64,000 nucleotides of DNA. It comes from Streptomyces sp. Ncost-T10-10d (GTDB lineage Bacteria > Actinomycetota > Actinomycetes > Streptomycetales > Streptomycetaceae). The translations under genes and the position numbers were made by a program. Location of the stretch: contig NZ_FMDF01000034.1 in NCBI RefSeq assembly GCF_900091955.1, positions 1 to 64,000 of the forward strand, written 5' to 3'. Below the pieces are notes generated by a model, which saw nothing but the letters and a program-made list of their open reading frames with translations, was not told the DNA's origin and ran no database searches. Shown piece after piece: positions 1 to 9,587 of the stretch (positions within the stretch are counted from its first letter, which is position 1; every line of letters begins with the position of its first letter).

Positions 1-84
1 GTTCCCGGGTTGCGAACAGTCGCACCGGTTGAACAGCTTCACTACTTAATTGAAAAGTGTGCTTGTTCGCTAGAACCCGATAGG

Positions 85-204
85 GTTTCGGTGGTCATTG
101 CGTTAGGGAAACGCCCGGTTACATTCCGAACCCGGAAGCTAAGCCTTTCAGCGCCGATGGTACTGCAGGGGGGACCCTGTGGGAGAGTAGGACGCCGCCG
201 AACA
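85..204 (+). rRNA. rrf: 5S ribosomal RNA
   Basis: This matches the conserved actinobacterial 5S rRNA: it begins GTTTCGGTGGTCAT, contains the loop sequence CCGAACCCGGAAGCTAAGCC, and ends GGACGCCGCCGAACA, about 120 nt in all. Its 5' and 3' ends pair to form the terminal helix. Positions 1-84 are the 23S-5S spacer, so this is the last gene of an rRNA operon whose 16S and 23S genes lie outside the window. A strong hairpin follows directly. The exact ends are uncertain by a few bases. Confidence 0.95.
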
Positions 205-211
205 ATCTTTC

Positions 212-262
212 AAGGACCCTTGGTCCCAGCGTTCACGCTGGGACCAAGGGTCCTTTTGTTTT
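212..262 (+). terminator. rRNA operon terminator
   Basis: A perfect 19-bp stem (arms 212-230 and 237-255) with a 6-nt loop is followed by a T-rich tail (TTTTGTTTTG). It lies immediately after 5S rRNA, as expected of an intrinsic terminator closing an rrn operon. Confidence 0.93.
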
Positions 263-329
263 GTCAAAGCGCGTCGGGTGTCCGGCTGCGCGAGAATGTC
301 TTGTAGTACCTGATGACAGGAGTCACACG

Positions 330-1763
330 ATGTCCACCAACTCTCCCGACGATCGTTCGGAGCGCGAGCCGCGTCGCCGGGACGGTGGTGACCGAGGCGG
401 CTTCAGCGGCCGTCGTGACGACCGCTCCGGCGGACCGCGCCGGGACAACGACCGTGGTGGCTACCGGCGTGACGACAGCCGGCCCACAGGCGGAAGCGGC
501 GGCGGTTTCCGCCGCGACGACCGTGACCGGGATCGTGCACCGCGGCGGGACGACAATCGTGGTGGTGGCTCCGGCGGCGGTTTCCGTCGTGATGACAGCC
601 GGGGTGGTGCCGGTGGTGGGTTCCGTCGTGATGACCGGGATCGTGACCGTGGTCCGCGTCGGGACGATGACCGTGGTGGCTACCGTGGTCCGCGGCGTGA
701 TGACGACCGTGGTGGGCGTCCTGCGGGCGGGTTCGAGCGGCGCGATGACCGGCCGCGTGGCCCCCGCCGCGACGACGACAGCCGTGGTGGCGGCTACCGC
801 CGGGATGACAGCCGTGGTGGTGGCTCCGGCGGTGGGTTCCGTCGGGACGACAGCCGAGGCGGGGGTTACCGCGGGCAGCGGGACGACCGCGGAGGCCGGG
901 ATGGTTACCGCGGGCGCGACGACCGTGGTGGGTACGAGCGGCGTGATGACCGGGACCGTGAGCCCATCAAGCGGCTTCCGATTCCTGACGACGTCACCGG
1001 TGACGAGATCGACAAGGACGTGCGGCAGGAGCTGATGAGCCTGCCGAAGACCCTGGCCGAGGATGTAGCCAGGAACCTTGTGATGGTGGCCCGGCTGATC
1101 GACGAGGACCCTGAGCAGGCGTACGCGTACTCGCGGATCGCGTTGCGGCTGGCCTCGCGAGTTGCTGCTGTCCGTGAGGCGGCCGGGTTTGCCGCGTACG
1201 CGACGCAGAAGTACTCGGAGGCGCTGGCGGAGTTCCGGGCGGCCAAGCGGATGACCGGTTCCGTGGAGCTGTGGCCCGTCATGGCCGACTGCGAGCGTGG
1301 ACTCGGGCGGCCCGAGCGGGCGATGGCCATGGCCGGCGAGCCCGAGGTGCAGAAGCTGGACAAGGCCGGTCAGGTCGAGATGCGTCTGGTGGCTGCCGGG
1401 GCCCGTAGGGACATGGGGCAGATCGATGCCGCCATCGTCACGCTGCAGAGCTCCGAGCTCGCCTCGAACGCCGTGCACCCGTGGACTCCGCGGCTGCGCT
1501 ATGCGTACGCGGACGCGCTGCTGGCGGCGGGGCGCGAGGACGAGGCGCGTGAGTGGTTCGGGAAGGCGCTGGAGGCCGACAAGGACGGCGCCACCGATGC
1601 CTCGGACCGGCTTGCCGAGCTGGACGGTGTCGAGTTCGTCGATGCCCTCGGTGAGGACGAGGACGAGGACGAGGACGACGCCGCTCCGGCGCCGGCCGAC
1701 GCTGCGGATGACGACAAGAGCGACGGCAAGGACAACGACGAGGACGGTACGTCCGAGTCGTAA
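330..1763 (+). CDS. RDD/RGG-rich tetratricopeptide-repeat protein
   Basis: 477 residues. ATG 330 is chosen because GACAGGAG lies just upstream; an earlier in-frame GTG would run back into the terminator. Residues 1 to about 210 are an extreme low-complexity tract of RRDD, RGG, GGGF and GGY units, highly charged and presumably disordered. Residues about 215-400 are an Ala/Leu-rich helical array of TPR type (for example DPEQAYAYSRIALRLA and PERAMAMAGEPEVQ). The tail is acidic, with runs of Glu/Asp. RGG-like tracts often bind RNA, and the gene sits right behind an rRNA operon, but no function is shown by the sequence. Similar TPR proteins are common in Streptomyces. It is monocistronic and ends at a strong hairpin shared with the convergent gene. 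Confidence 0.82.
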   Translation: MSTNSPDDRSEREPRRRDGGDRGGFSGRRDDRSGGPRRDNDRGGYRRDDSRPTGGSGGGFRRDDRDRDRAPRRDDNRGGGSGGGFRRDDSRGGAGGGFRRDDRDRDRGPRRDDDRGGYRGPRRDDDRGGRPAGGFERRDDRPRGPRRDDDSRGGGYRRDDSRGGGSGGGFRRDDSRGGGYRGQRDDRGGRDGYRGRDDRGGYERRDDRDREPIKRLPIPDDVTGDEIDKDVRQELMSLPKTLAEDVARNLVMVARLIDEDPEQAYAYSRIALRLASRVAAVREAAGFAAYATQKYSEALAEFRAAKRMTGSVELWPVMADCERGLGRPERAMAMAGEPEVQKLDKAGQVEMRLVAAGARRDMGQIDAAIVTLQSSELASNAVHPWTPRLRYAYADALLAAGREDEAREWFGKALEADKDGATDASDRLAELDGVEFVDALGEDEDEDEDDAAPAPADAADDDKSDGKDNDEDGTSES

Positions 1764-1773
1764 GGCATGAGCA

Positions 1774-1808
1774 AGGGCGGCACTCCGGAAGGGGTGCCGC
1801 CCTTTTTT
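1774..1808. terminator. Bidirectional intrinsic terminator
   Basis: The stem GGGCGGCAC...GTGCCGCCC is followed by a run of six Ts. It lies between the stop of the TPR gene and the stop of the convergent DUF1015 gene, so it could serve both. Confidence 0.88.
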
Positions 1809-1821
1809 GTTGCCGTGGGGG

Positions 1822-3099
1822 TCAGTCGAGGGTGAGGCTTCGCAGGACCAGACCGGTCGCCGGCTTGGGGCCGAAGGAAGTCGACTTGCGGGGCATGGTG
1901 ACGCCCTGTCGGGCGAGATCCCGGACGACTTCCTCACGTACCGGATGCATCAGGACCGCCGTGGCATTGTGACGTTCGGCCTGTTCGACGACGGCCGCGG
2001 TGTCGTGTATGTACGCGATGTGCTCCGGCGCGTCGGGGATCTCCCAGACGTGGTCGAGCAGAGCCGCGTGCAGGACCGTCGCGTCGAGGGTCTGCCAGGC
2101 GGTCGGACGGTCGGCCGGAATTGTTCGGGACAGCAGGCCGGCGTCGGGACGGTCGATGAGGTGGAAGCCACCGTCGCCCGCAAGCAGGAACGCGTTGCCT
2201 CGCGCGGCCGCCTCGGCGAGAGCGTCCAGGGCCCGGGGGAGCGGACCTTCCATGTCGCGGATGCGGAAGAGGCCGTTCAGCGCGGCGAGTGCGTCGGCGA
2301 CCGGGAAGCGGTGCAGCAGCCGGTGGATGGCGCGGACCCGGAGCGGGTAGCGGGCCGTGTCGACGAGGAGGACCAGGCCGAAGTCCCAGGGGCCGGGAGC
2401 CGTGTGCTCCTGCTGGAGGCGGAGGTAGGTGGCCCAGCGGTGGTGGCCGTCGGCGATCAGGGCCTGGTGCTGGGCGAGATCGGCCTCGATCTCGGCCCGG
2501 TCGGCCGGGTGGGTGACCGCCCAGAGCCGGTGGCTGTAGCCGTCCTCGGTGGTGGTGGAGAGGAGCGGCGGCCGATGGATGGTGCGTTCGATGACGGCGG
2601 TGGCGCCGGTCGGGTGGCCTTCGCTGCGATAGGTGAGGAGCAGCGGTTCGAGATGGGCCGCGGTGGTGCGCATCAGGTTGGCCCGGTCCTCGACGACATG
2701 GGCCATCACGTCCTCGTGCGGCAGCACGATGCCGTCGGCGGGGGAGGAGAGCGCCAGCGCGCCGACGATGCCGCGTTGCAGGATCTCGGCGCTGCTCTGT
2801 TCGTAGACGTACAGCGCGGGCTCGGGATCGGGAGCGAGTATGCCCTCGGCCAGCCAGCTGTTCAGGGTCTCGGCGGCCTGCGTGTGGCGGGCAGCGGCCG
2901 TGTCGGCCTGCGGCAGGATCAGCCGGACGATGTTGTGCGGATCCGCCGACTCCAGGTGGTGCAACCCGTCGGGGCGCACGACGACGTCGTACGGCGGTGA
3001 GGTCACCGCGGCAAGGCTGCCGACCCGCTCGGGGACGTATCGCAGTCCACGGAACGGAAGCAGACGCAGTCCCTGCCCGGCCGGACCTGATGTGTTCAT
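1822..3099 (-). CDS. DUF1015 family protein
   Basis: 425 residues, close to the usual length of the DUF1015 family (often called SerC-like, although it is not related to phosphoserine aminotransferase). Typical features are the N-terminal FRGLRYVPERVG...TSPPYDVV segment (residues about 16-40), the central ADGHHRWATYLR motif and a C-terminal KSTSFGPKPATGL motif. The biochemical role of the family is not established. There is no clear Shine-Dalgarno sequence, but TACCAT lies 6 nt before the ATG on the coding strand, so a leaderless transcript is plausible. It is divergent from the HAD hydrolase gene and convergent with the TPR gene. Confidence 0.88.
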   Translation of the reverse strand: MNTSGPAGQGLRLLPFRGLRYVPERVGSLAAVTSPPYDVVVRPDGLHHLESADPHNIVRLILPQADTAAARHTQAAETLNSWLAEGILAPDPEPALYVYEQSSAEILQRGIVGALALSSPADGIVLPHEDVMAHVVEDRANLMRTTAAHLEPLLLTYRSEGHPTGATAVIERTIHRPPLLSTTTEDGYSHRLWAVTHPADRAEIEADLAQHQALIADGHHRWATYLRLQQEHTAPGPWDFGLVLLVDTARYPLRVRAIHRLLHRFPVADALAALNGLFRIRDMEGPLPRALDALAEAAARGNAFLLAGDGGFHLIDRPDAGLLSRTIPADRPTAWQTLDATVLHAALLDHVWEIPDAPEHIAYIHDTAAVVEQAERHNATAVLMHPVREEVVRDLARQGVTMPRKSTSFGPKPATGLVLRSLTLD

Positions 3100-3170
3100 T
3101 TCTGCATGGTATGTGCGCGGCCGGGATGCGCGATGATCGGGACAGAAGCATGGAATGAGGAGCGCAAAGA

Positions 3171-4199
3171 ATGAGTCAGGCGAGCAGGACCAGGCCGAGC
3201 GGCAGCAGCACCGCGTTGAACGAGGCGTACGACACGGCGCTGCTCGATCTCGACGGGGTGGTGTACGCGGGCGGTCACGCGATCGTCCACGCCGTCGAGT
3301 CGCTGGGAGAGGCGCGGGACGGTGGGATGCACCTGGCGTATGTGACGAACAATGCCCTGCGGCCCCCGACCGCGGTGGCCGAGCATCTGACCGAACTCGG
3401 GGTTCCCGCCGAGCCTGCCGATGTGATCACCTCGGCGCAGGCAGTGGCCAGGCTGATGGCCGATCAGCTGCCGGCCGGGGCGCGGGTGCTGGTGGTGGGT
3501 GGCGAGGGGCTGCGCGTCGCGCTGCGGGAGCGCGGTCTCGTGCCGGTGGAATCGGCTGACGACGAGCCGGCCGCGGTGGCGCAGGGGTACGGCGGGCCCG
3601 ACATGACGTGGGGTCGGTTCGCCGAGGCCGCGTACGCGATTGCGCGGGGGGTGCCGTGGTTCGCGTCCAACACGGATCTGACGATTCCCAGTGCCCGGGG
3701 GATCGCGCCCGGGAACGGTGCGGCGGTGGAGGTCGTACGGATCGCGACCGGGGCCGAGCCGCAGGTCGCCGGGAAGCCGTTGCCTCCGATGCACCGGGAG
3801 ACGGTGCTGCGGACCGGGGCCGAGCGCCCACTGGTGGTCGGGGACCGGCTGGACACGGACATCGAGGGCGCGTTCAACGGCGGTGTGGACTCGCTGCTGG
3901 TGCTCACCGGGGTGACGGACGCGGCGCAGTTGGTGGCCGCCGAGCCCAAGCACCGGCCGACGTACGTGGACGCGGATCTGCGGGGTCTGCTGACCGGGCA
4001 GCCCGAGGTGGTGCGGGCGGGCGACGGGTTCGGCTGCGGTGGCTGGACGGCCTCGGTGCGCGGTGGTGACCTGGTGCTCGAAGGGGACGGGGACGTGCTC
4101 GACGGGCTGCGGGCGCTCTGTGGGGCGGCGTGGTCGTACGCCGGAGACGGCTCGTGCCGGCTGGACGCGGGGAAGGCGGTCGCCAGGCTGGGGCTGTGA
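3171..4199 (+). CDS. HAD superfamily (IIA) sugar/nucleotide phosphatase-like hydrolase
   Basis: 342 residues. HAD motif I is LDLDGVVYAG (residues about 24-33, with the nucleophile Asp and general-acid Asp). Motif II is VTNNALRPP (about 59-67). A Lys in GKPLPP and motif IV GDRLDTDI (about 223-230) complete the catalytic set. The arrangement is that of the NagD/phosphoglycolate phosphatase-like class IIA, usually active on small phosphate monoesters. The C-terminal 70 residues are extra relative to minimal NagD proteins and are conserved-looking but unassigned. The start is set by AGGAG about 8 nt upstream. The true substrate cannot be inferred from sequence. Confidence 0.88.
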   Translation: MSQASRTRPSGSSTALNEAYDTALLDLDGVVYAGGHAIVHAVESLGEARDGGMHLAYVTNNALRPPTAVAEHLTELGVPAEPADVITSAQAVARLMADQLPAGARVLVVGGEGLRVALRERGLVPVESADDEPAAVAQGYGGPDMTWGRFAEAAYAIARGVPWFASNTDLTIPSARGIAPGNGAAVEVVRIATGAEPQVAGKPLPPMHRETVLRTGAERPLVVGDRLDTDIEGAFNGGVDSLLVLTGVTDAAQLVAAEPKHRPTYVDADLRGLLTGQPEVVRAGDGFGCGGWTASVRGGDLVLEGDGDVLDGLRALCGAAWSYAGDGSCRLDAGKAVARLGL

Positions 4200-4228
4200 A
4201 GGGCGACTCCCGGCGATTCGAACCAAAA

Positions 4229-4247
4229 GGAGGGTAGGCTAACCTAA
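4229..4247. promoter_or_regulatory. Iron box (DmdR/IdeR-type operator)
   Basis: GGAGGGTAGGCTAACCTAA matches the actinobacterial iron-box consensus TTAGGTTAGGCTAACCTAA at 16 of 19 positions, including a perfect right half. It lies about 130 bp before the start of the siderophore-type ATPase gene. Binding of an iron-loaded DtxR-family repressor (DmdR1 in Streptomyces) is inferred from known biology. Confidence 0.8.
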
Positions 4248-4377
4248 CTTTGTTCTGCTCGGTGTGTCGCCGTCCGGATGGCCGACCCGCCGGGCGACCG
4301 GGCGTCGGCCGCGGCCTCTGCTCGTGGCGGGGGGAAACCCTGCGCACCCGATCACCTCCGACTCCGGGAGTACGACC

Positions 4378-5220
4378 ATGCAGCGCCTCACCGCGGACTC
4401 GGTGACCCTCGGCTACGACCAGCGGGTCATCGCGGAGAATCTCTCGGTCGAGATCCCCGACAACTCGTTCACGGTGATCGTCGGCCCCAACGCCTGTGGG
4501 AAGTCGACCCTGTTGCGCGCGCTCTCGCGGATGCTGAAGCCGAACAGCGGGCGAGTACTCCTGGACGGGCAGACGATCCACGGAATGCCGGCCAAGAAGG
4601 TCGCCAAGACGCTCGGGCTGCTGCCGCAGTCCTCCATTGCGCCGGACGGCATCACCGTCGCCGACCTCGTCGGGCGCGGCCGGTATCCGCACCAGGGGCT
4701 GCTGCGCCAGTGGTCGCCGGACGACGAACGCATCGTCGAGGAATCGATGGCGGCCACCGGAGTCGATGCGCTTGCCGATCGACATGTCGATGAATTGTCC
4801 GGCGGGCAGCGGCAGCGTGTCTGGATCGCCATGGCGCTCGCCCAGCAGACGCCGCTGCTGCTGCTCGACGAGCCGACGACGTACCTCGACATCCAGCACC
4901 AGATCGACGTTCTCGACCTCTGTGCGGAGCTGCACGAGACGCAGGGGCGCACCCTGGTGGCCGTCCTGCACGATCTGAATCACGCCGCGCGGTACGCCAC
5001 GCACCTCATCGCGATGAGGGAAGGCGAGGTGATCGCCGAGGGGGCACCCGGCGAGGTCGTCACCGCGGAGTTGGTGGAGCGGGTCTTCGGGCTGCGCTGC
5101 CAGGTCATCGACGATCCGGAGACCGGGACGCCGTTGGTGGTGCCGGCCGCGCGCAAGCCGCGCCGCGGGGCGGTGGGCGTGCAGGGCAAGCCGGCTGCCG
5201 GGGTGCCGGCAGCCGGCTGA
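4378..5220 (+). CDS. Iron-siderophore ABC transporter ATP-binding protein (FecE/FepC type)
   Basis: 280 residues. Walker A is GPNACGKST (residues about 36-44), the Q-loop is LLPQSS, the signature is LSGGQRQRVW, Walker B is LLLLDEPTTYLD and the switch is AVLHDLNHAARYA. The TTYLDIQHQ sequence after Walker B is typical of ferric-siderophore and cobalamin ATPases. It acts at the inner face of the membrane to power uptake. The start is ATG 4378, with GGGAG about 8 nt upstream, rather than the upstream in-frame codons. It is an orphan: no permease or binding-protein gene lies nearby, so it must serve permeases encoded elsewhere. The iron box upstream implies iron repression. Confidence 0.9.
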   Translation: MQRLTADSVTLGYDQRVIAENLSVEIPDNSFTVIVGPNACGKSTLLRALSRMLKPNSGRVLLDGQTIHGMPAKKVAKTLGLLPQSSIAPDGITVADLVGRGRYPHQGLLRQWSPDDERIVEESMAATGVDALADRHVDELSGGQRQRVWIAMALAQQTPLLLLDEPTTYLDIQHQIDVLDLCAELHETQGRTLVAVLHDLNHAARYATHLIAMREGEVIAEGAPGEVVTAELVERVFGLRCQVIDDPETGTPLVVPAARKPRRGAVGVQGKPAAGVPAAG

Positions 5221-5278
5221 CCGGACGGGGACCTGTCCTCAGTGGCGGGACCGGCCGGGAAGCGGGCCCGCCCCGCGG

Positions 5279-5626
5279 CTACAGCAGCGACCTGAGTCTC
5301 AGCAGGTCGCGGAAGCCGGCCTCCAGGCGGACCCGGCCCGCGCCCCATGCCCTGGCGAAGTTCATTTCGCCGTTCACCATGGCCACCAGGTCGTCGCCGG
5401 TCATCGCGAGCCGGATCTCGGCCTTCTCCCCGGGCGGGCCGTCGGCCGTGTCCAGGACCTGGATCCGGCCGTTGGTCAGCCGGCCGGTGAAGGTGATGTC
5501 AAGGTCCTTGATGTGACAGCTCAGCGAGCGGTCGAGGGCAGCCGCGCTGCGCACGTCGCCGTCGGCCCTTGCGAGGTTGTCGGAAAGTTTCTCGAGTGCG
5601 CTGCGGCACTCCGCCATGGTCGCCAT
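5279..5626 (-). CDS. SCP2 sterol-binding domain protein
   Basis: 115 residues, a stand-alone SCP2-like fold. It starts MATMAECRSALEKLSDNL and contains the typical FTGRL...ADGPPGEKAEIRLAMTGDDLVAMVNGEMNFARAW segment in which the hydrophobic pocket is formed. Family members bind sterols, fatty acyl chains or other lipids; the bacterial ligand is unknown. The ATG at 5626 is chosen because the domain begins there. It is divergent from the small hypothetical gene that precedes tlyA, with only 43 bp between the two starts, so they probably share a promoter region. Confidence 0.83.
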   Translation of the reverse strand: MATMAECRSALEKLSDNLARADGDVRSAAALDRSLSCHIKDLDITFTGRLTNGRIQVLDTADGPPGEKAEIRLAMTGDDLVAMVNGEMNFARAWGAGRVRLEAGFRDLLRLRSLL

Positions 5627-5669
5627 CGTGACCGACGGTACCGCAGCCCTTCGCGGTAGCGTTTCCCGC

Positions 5670-6008
5670 ATGAGCGACTCGATGCCCGGGTTCGGGACGG
5701 CAGCCGGAACAGCGCCCGGAGCGGAACCCGTGGCCGTGGCGGAGGACCCGTCCGGCGAGGGCGTGGCCCCGGCAGCCGTCACCCCTGCCGACCCTGCCGC
5801 ACCCGCGCCCCTCGGGGTCGTACGCACCCCCACCGGCAACGCCGAGGTCGACGCACGGCTGGAGCGTCTCGCCGATGCGGACCACCTCCCGGCGGACGGA
5901 CACATCGAGGTGTACGAGGATGTACACCGTGGGCTGCGCGAAGCGCTGACCGCGCTGGACGCCAGGCCCGCACCCGCACCGATGCCCTCGTACAACAACA
6001 GGAGCTGA
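5670..6008 (+). CDS. Small hypothetical protein upstream of tlyA
   Basis: 112 residues. The first 55 or so are Pro/Ala/Gly-rich and probably disordered. The remainder (VRTPTGNAEVDARLERLADAD...YEDVHRGLREALTALDA) is predicted helical. I do not recognise a domain. A -10-like TAGCGT ends 7 nt before the ATG and there is no Shine-Dalgarno sequence, so this may be a leaderless start and the beginning of an operon with tlyA and nadK. The gap to tlyA is only 7 nt. Similar short proteins occur at this position in Streptomyces. Confidence 0.72.
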   Translation: MSDSMPGFGTAAGTAPGAEPVAVAEDPSGEGVAPAAVTPADPAAPAPLGVVRTPTGNAEVDARLERLADADHLPADGHIEVYEDVHRGLREALTALDARPAPAPMPSYNNRS

Positions 6009-6015
6009 ACCGAAC

Positions 6016-6827
<812 letters not shown>

Positions 6828-6831
<4 letters not shown>

Positions 6832-7733
6832 CGACGAATGCGGCACGAACTGTCTTTCTTATGGCACACACCGGCCGCCCGGCCGCGATCCGCAGCGCCG
6901 AGCTGGTCGTACAGGGACTGCTGCGCAGCGGTCTCGGCGTACGGGTGCTGGCCACCGAGGCGGCCGATCTCCCGCTGCCGCCGTCCGTCGAGACGGTCAC
7001 GGATACCACGCCCAAGGCCGTGGACGGCTGTGAGCTGCTGATCGTGCTCGGCGGGGACGGGACGCTGCTGCGCGGCGCCGAACTCTCCCGCGCCTCCGGG
7101 GTGCCGATGCTCGGCGTCAACCTCGGCCGGGTCGGCTTCCTCGCCGAGGCCGAGCGGGACGACCTGGACAAGGTCGTCGACCGGGTCGTCACCCGGGCGT
7201 ACCAGGTCGAGGAACGGATGACGCTCGACGTCGTCGTGCACAGCAACGGCGACATCGTCCACACCGACTGGGCGCTCAACGAAGCGGCCGTGCAGAAGGT
7301 GTCGCCCGAGCGGATGCTGGAAGTGGTCCTGGAGATCGACGGCCGGCCGGTGACCGGGTTCGGCTGCGACGGGATCGTCTGCGCGACCCCGACCGGATCG
7401 ACCGCATACGCCTTCTCGGCGGGCGGCCCCGTCGTCTGGCCCGAGGTCGAGGCGCTGCTGATGGTGCCGATCAGCGCCCACGCGCTGTTCGCCAAGCCAC
7501 TGGTGACCTCGCCGACCTCGGTGCTCGCCGTCGAGGTCCAGCAGCACACTCCGCACGGAGTGCTGTGGTGCGACGGGCGCAGGACCGTGGAGCTGCCCGC
7601 GGGGGCGCGGGTCGAGGTGCGGCGCGGTGCGGTGCCCGTACGGCTCGCCCGGCTGCACCACGCCTCGTTCACGGACCGGCTGGTGGCGAAGTTCGCACTG
7701 CCCGTCTCGGGGTGGCGGGGCGCGCCGCACTGA
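6828..7733 (+). CDS. nadK: NAD kinase
   Basis: 301 residues, starting at TTG 6828, which overlaps the tlyA stop (TTGA). The signature GGDGT (residues about 76-80) binds nucleotide, the NLGRVGFL segment follows, and the second conserved motif DGIVCATPTGSTAYAFSAGGPVV (about 181-203) is complete. The enzyme phosphorylates NAD+ to NADP+ in the cytoplasm. The order tlyA-nadK-recN is conserved in actinobacteria. Confidence 0.95.
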
Positions 7734-7841
7734 CCGGCGGACATTACCCCGGAGGCGGTGCGAATGCTTCAGGAGCACACGGGAGAGTGAACCCCGGGGG
7801 GCGGGGCCCGTCGCACATCGGGGCCCGGACCTCGTAAGGTC

Positions 7842-9587
7842 ATGTCCGTGTTGGAGGAGATGCGGATACGGTCGCTCGGAGTCATCGACGACGCGGTGGT
7901 CGAGCTGTCGCCCGGTTTCACCGCGGTGACGGGTGAGACCGGCGCGGGCAAGACCATGGTCGTCACCAGCCTGGGGCTGTTGCTCGGTGGGCGTGCCGAT
8001 CCTGCCCTGGTACGGATCGGGGCCAAGGCCGCGGTCGTCGAGGGGCGGATCACGGTGTCCGACCGCGACGCCGTGGCCCTGCGGGCCGAGGAGGCCGGGG
8101 CCGAATTCGACGACGGCGCGCTGTTGATCAGCCGCACCGTCTCCGCGGAGGGGCGCTCCCGGGCGCATCTCGGCGGCAGGTCCGTGCCGGTGGGGGTGCT
8201 CGCCGAACTCGCCGACGAACTCGTCGCCGTGCACGGCCAGACCGACCAGCAGGGGCTGCTCAAGCCCGCGCGGCAGCGGCAGGCCCTCGACCGGTACGCG
8301 GGTGACGGTGTCACCGTGCCGCACGCCAAGTACGCGGCGGCCTACCGGCGGCTGCGGGCCGTCGTCACGGAGCTCGACGAGCTGACGACGCGCGCCCGCG
8401 AACGCGCTCAGGAAGCGGATCTGCTGCGCTTCGGGCTGGGCGAGATCGCTGCGGTCGAACCACTCGCGGGTGAGGACGGCGATCTGGCCGCCGAGGCCGA
8501 GCGGCTCGGCCATGCCGAAGCGCTCGCCTCCGCGGCGGCCCTCGCCCACACCGCGCTCGCGGGCAACCCGGAGGACCCGGAGGGCGTCGACGCGACGACC
8601 GTGGTCGCGGCCGCCGGACGGTCCCTGGACGCTGTACGGGCCCACGATCCGGCGCTGGCCGCGCTCGCCGACCGGATCGGCGAGATCTCGATCCTGCTCG
8701 CCGATGTGGCGGGCGAACTGGCCGGGTACGCCGACCAGCTGGACGCCGATCCGCTGCGGCTCGCCGCGGTGGAGGAGCGGCGAGCCGCACTCACCGGACT
8801 CACCCGCAAGTACGGCGAGGACATCACCGCCGTACTCGCCTGGGCCGAGGAAGGGGCCGCCCGGCTCACCGAGCTGGAGGGCGACGACGACCGCATCGGC
8901 GAGCTGACGGCGGAGCGCGATGCGCTGCGCGCCGAACTCTCGGGCCTCGGGCAGGCGTTGACCGATGCGCGTACAGGGGCGGCGGAGCGCTTCGCCGAGG
9001 CGGTGACCGCGGAGCTGGCATCCCTTGCCATGCCGCACGCCCGGGTCTCCTTCGACATCCGGCAGACCGAGGCGGCGGACGAGGCATCCGGTATCGAGAT
9101 CGGCGGGCGGAGTGTGGTCTACGGGCCGTCCGGCGCCGACGAGGTCGAGCTTCTGCTGGCCCCGCACCCCGGTGCCCAGCCGCGGCCGATCGCCAAGGGC
9201 GCGTCGGGCGGTGAGCTGTCCCGGGTGATGCTCGCCGTCGAGGTGGTGTTCGCCGGCTCCGATCCCGTACCCACGTACCTCTTCGACGAAGTCGACGCGG
9301 GCGTCGGTGGCAAGGCGGCCGTCGAGGTGGGGCGGCGGCTGGCAAAGCTCGCCAGGTCCGCGCAGGTGGTCGTCGTCACGCACCTGCCGCAGGTGGCGGC
9401 CTTCGCGGACCGGCAGCTGCTGGTCGAGAAGACGGTGGACGGGTCGGTGACCAGCAGCGGGGTCACGGTCCTGGAGGGCGAGGACCGGGTGCGGGAGCTG
9501 TCCCGGATGCTCGCGGGACAGGAGAACTCGCAGACGGCCCGGGCCCATGCGGAGGAGCTGCTGGCCGCGGCGCGGGCGGACGGGTAA
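7842..9587 (+). CDS. recN: DNA repair protein RecN
   Basis: 581 residues, SMC-like ATPase of double-strand-break repair. Walker A is GETGAGKT (about 31-38). The central third is Ala/Glu/Arg-rich and coiled-coil-like. The signature GGELSRVMLA (about 463) and Walker B LFDEVDAGVGG follow, and THLPQVAAFAD is the His switch. Several starts are possible: ATG 7842, GTG 7848 or ATG 7860. A -10-like TAAGGT at 7835-7840 sits 7 nt before GTG 7848, so a leaderless start there is a real alternative. It follows nadK after about 108 bp. No LexA-type site is evident upstream. Confidence 0.93.
   Translation: MSVLEEMRIRSLGVIDDAVVELSPGFTAVTGETGAGKTMVVTSLGLLLGGRADPALVRIGAKAAVVEGRITVSDRDAVALRAEEAGAEFDDGALLISRTVSAEGRSRAHLGGRSVPVGVLAELADELVAVHGQTDQQGLLKPARQRQALDRYAGDGVTVPHAKYAAAYRRLRAVVTELDELTTRARERAQEADLLRFGLGEIAAVEPLAGEDGDLAAEAERLGHAEALASAAALAHTALAGNPEDPEGVDATTVVAAAGRSLDAVRAHDPALAALADRIGEISILLADVAGELAGYADQLDADPLRLAAVEERRAALTGLTRKYGEDITAVLAWAEEGAARLTELEGDDDRIGELTAERDALRAELSGLGQALTDARTGAAERFAEAVTAELASLAMPHARVSFDIRQTEAADEASGIEIGGRSVVYGPSGADEVELLLAPHPGAQPRPIAKGASGGELSRVMLAVEVVFAGSDPVPTYLFDEVDAGVGGKAAVEVGRRLAKLARSAQVVVVTHLPQVAAFADRQLLVEKTVDGSVTSSGVTVLEGEDRVRELSRMLAGQENSQTARAHAEELLAAARADG

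Noticed and set aside
330..960. Repeated units that might suggest a CRISPR or tandem-repeat array
   Set aside because: The units are in frame, of unequal length and encode RRDD/RGG protein repeats. There are no constant repeats with unique spacers.
1934..3151. A 405-residue Arg/Pro/His-rich frame overlapping DUF1015
   Set aside because: It is a shifted frame of the DUF1015 gene on the same strand and has no family motifs.
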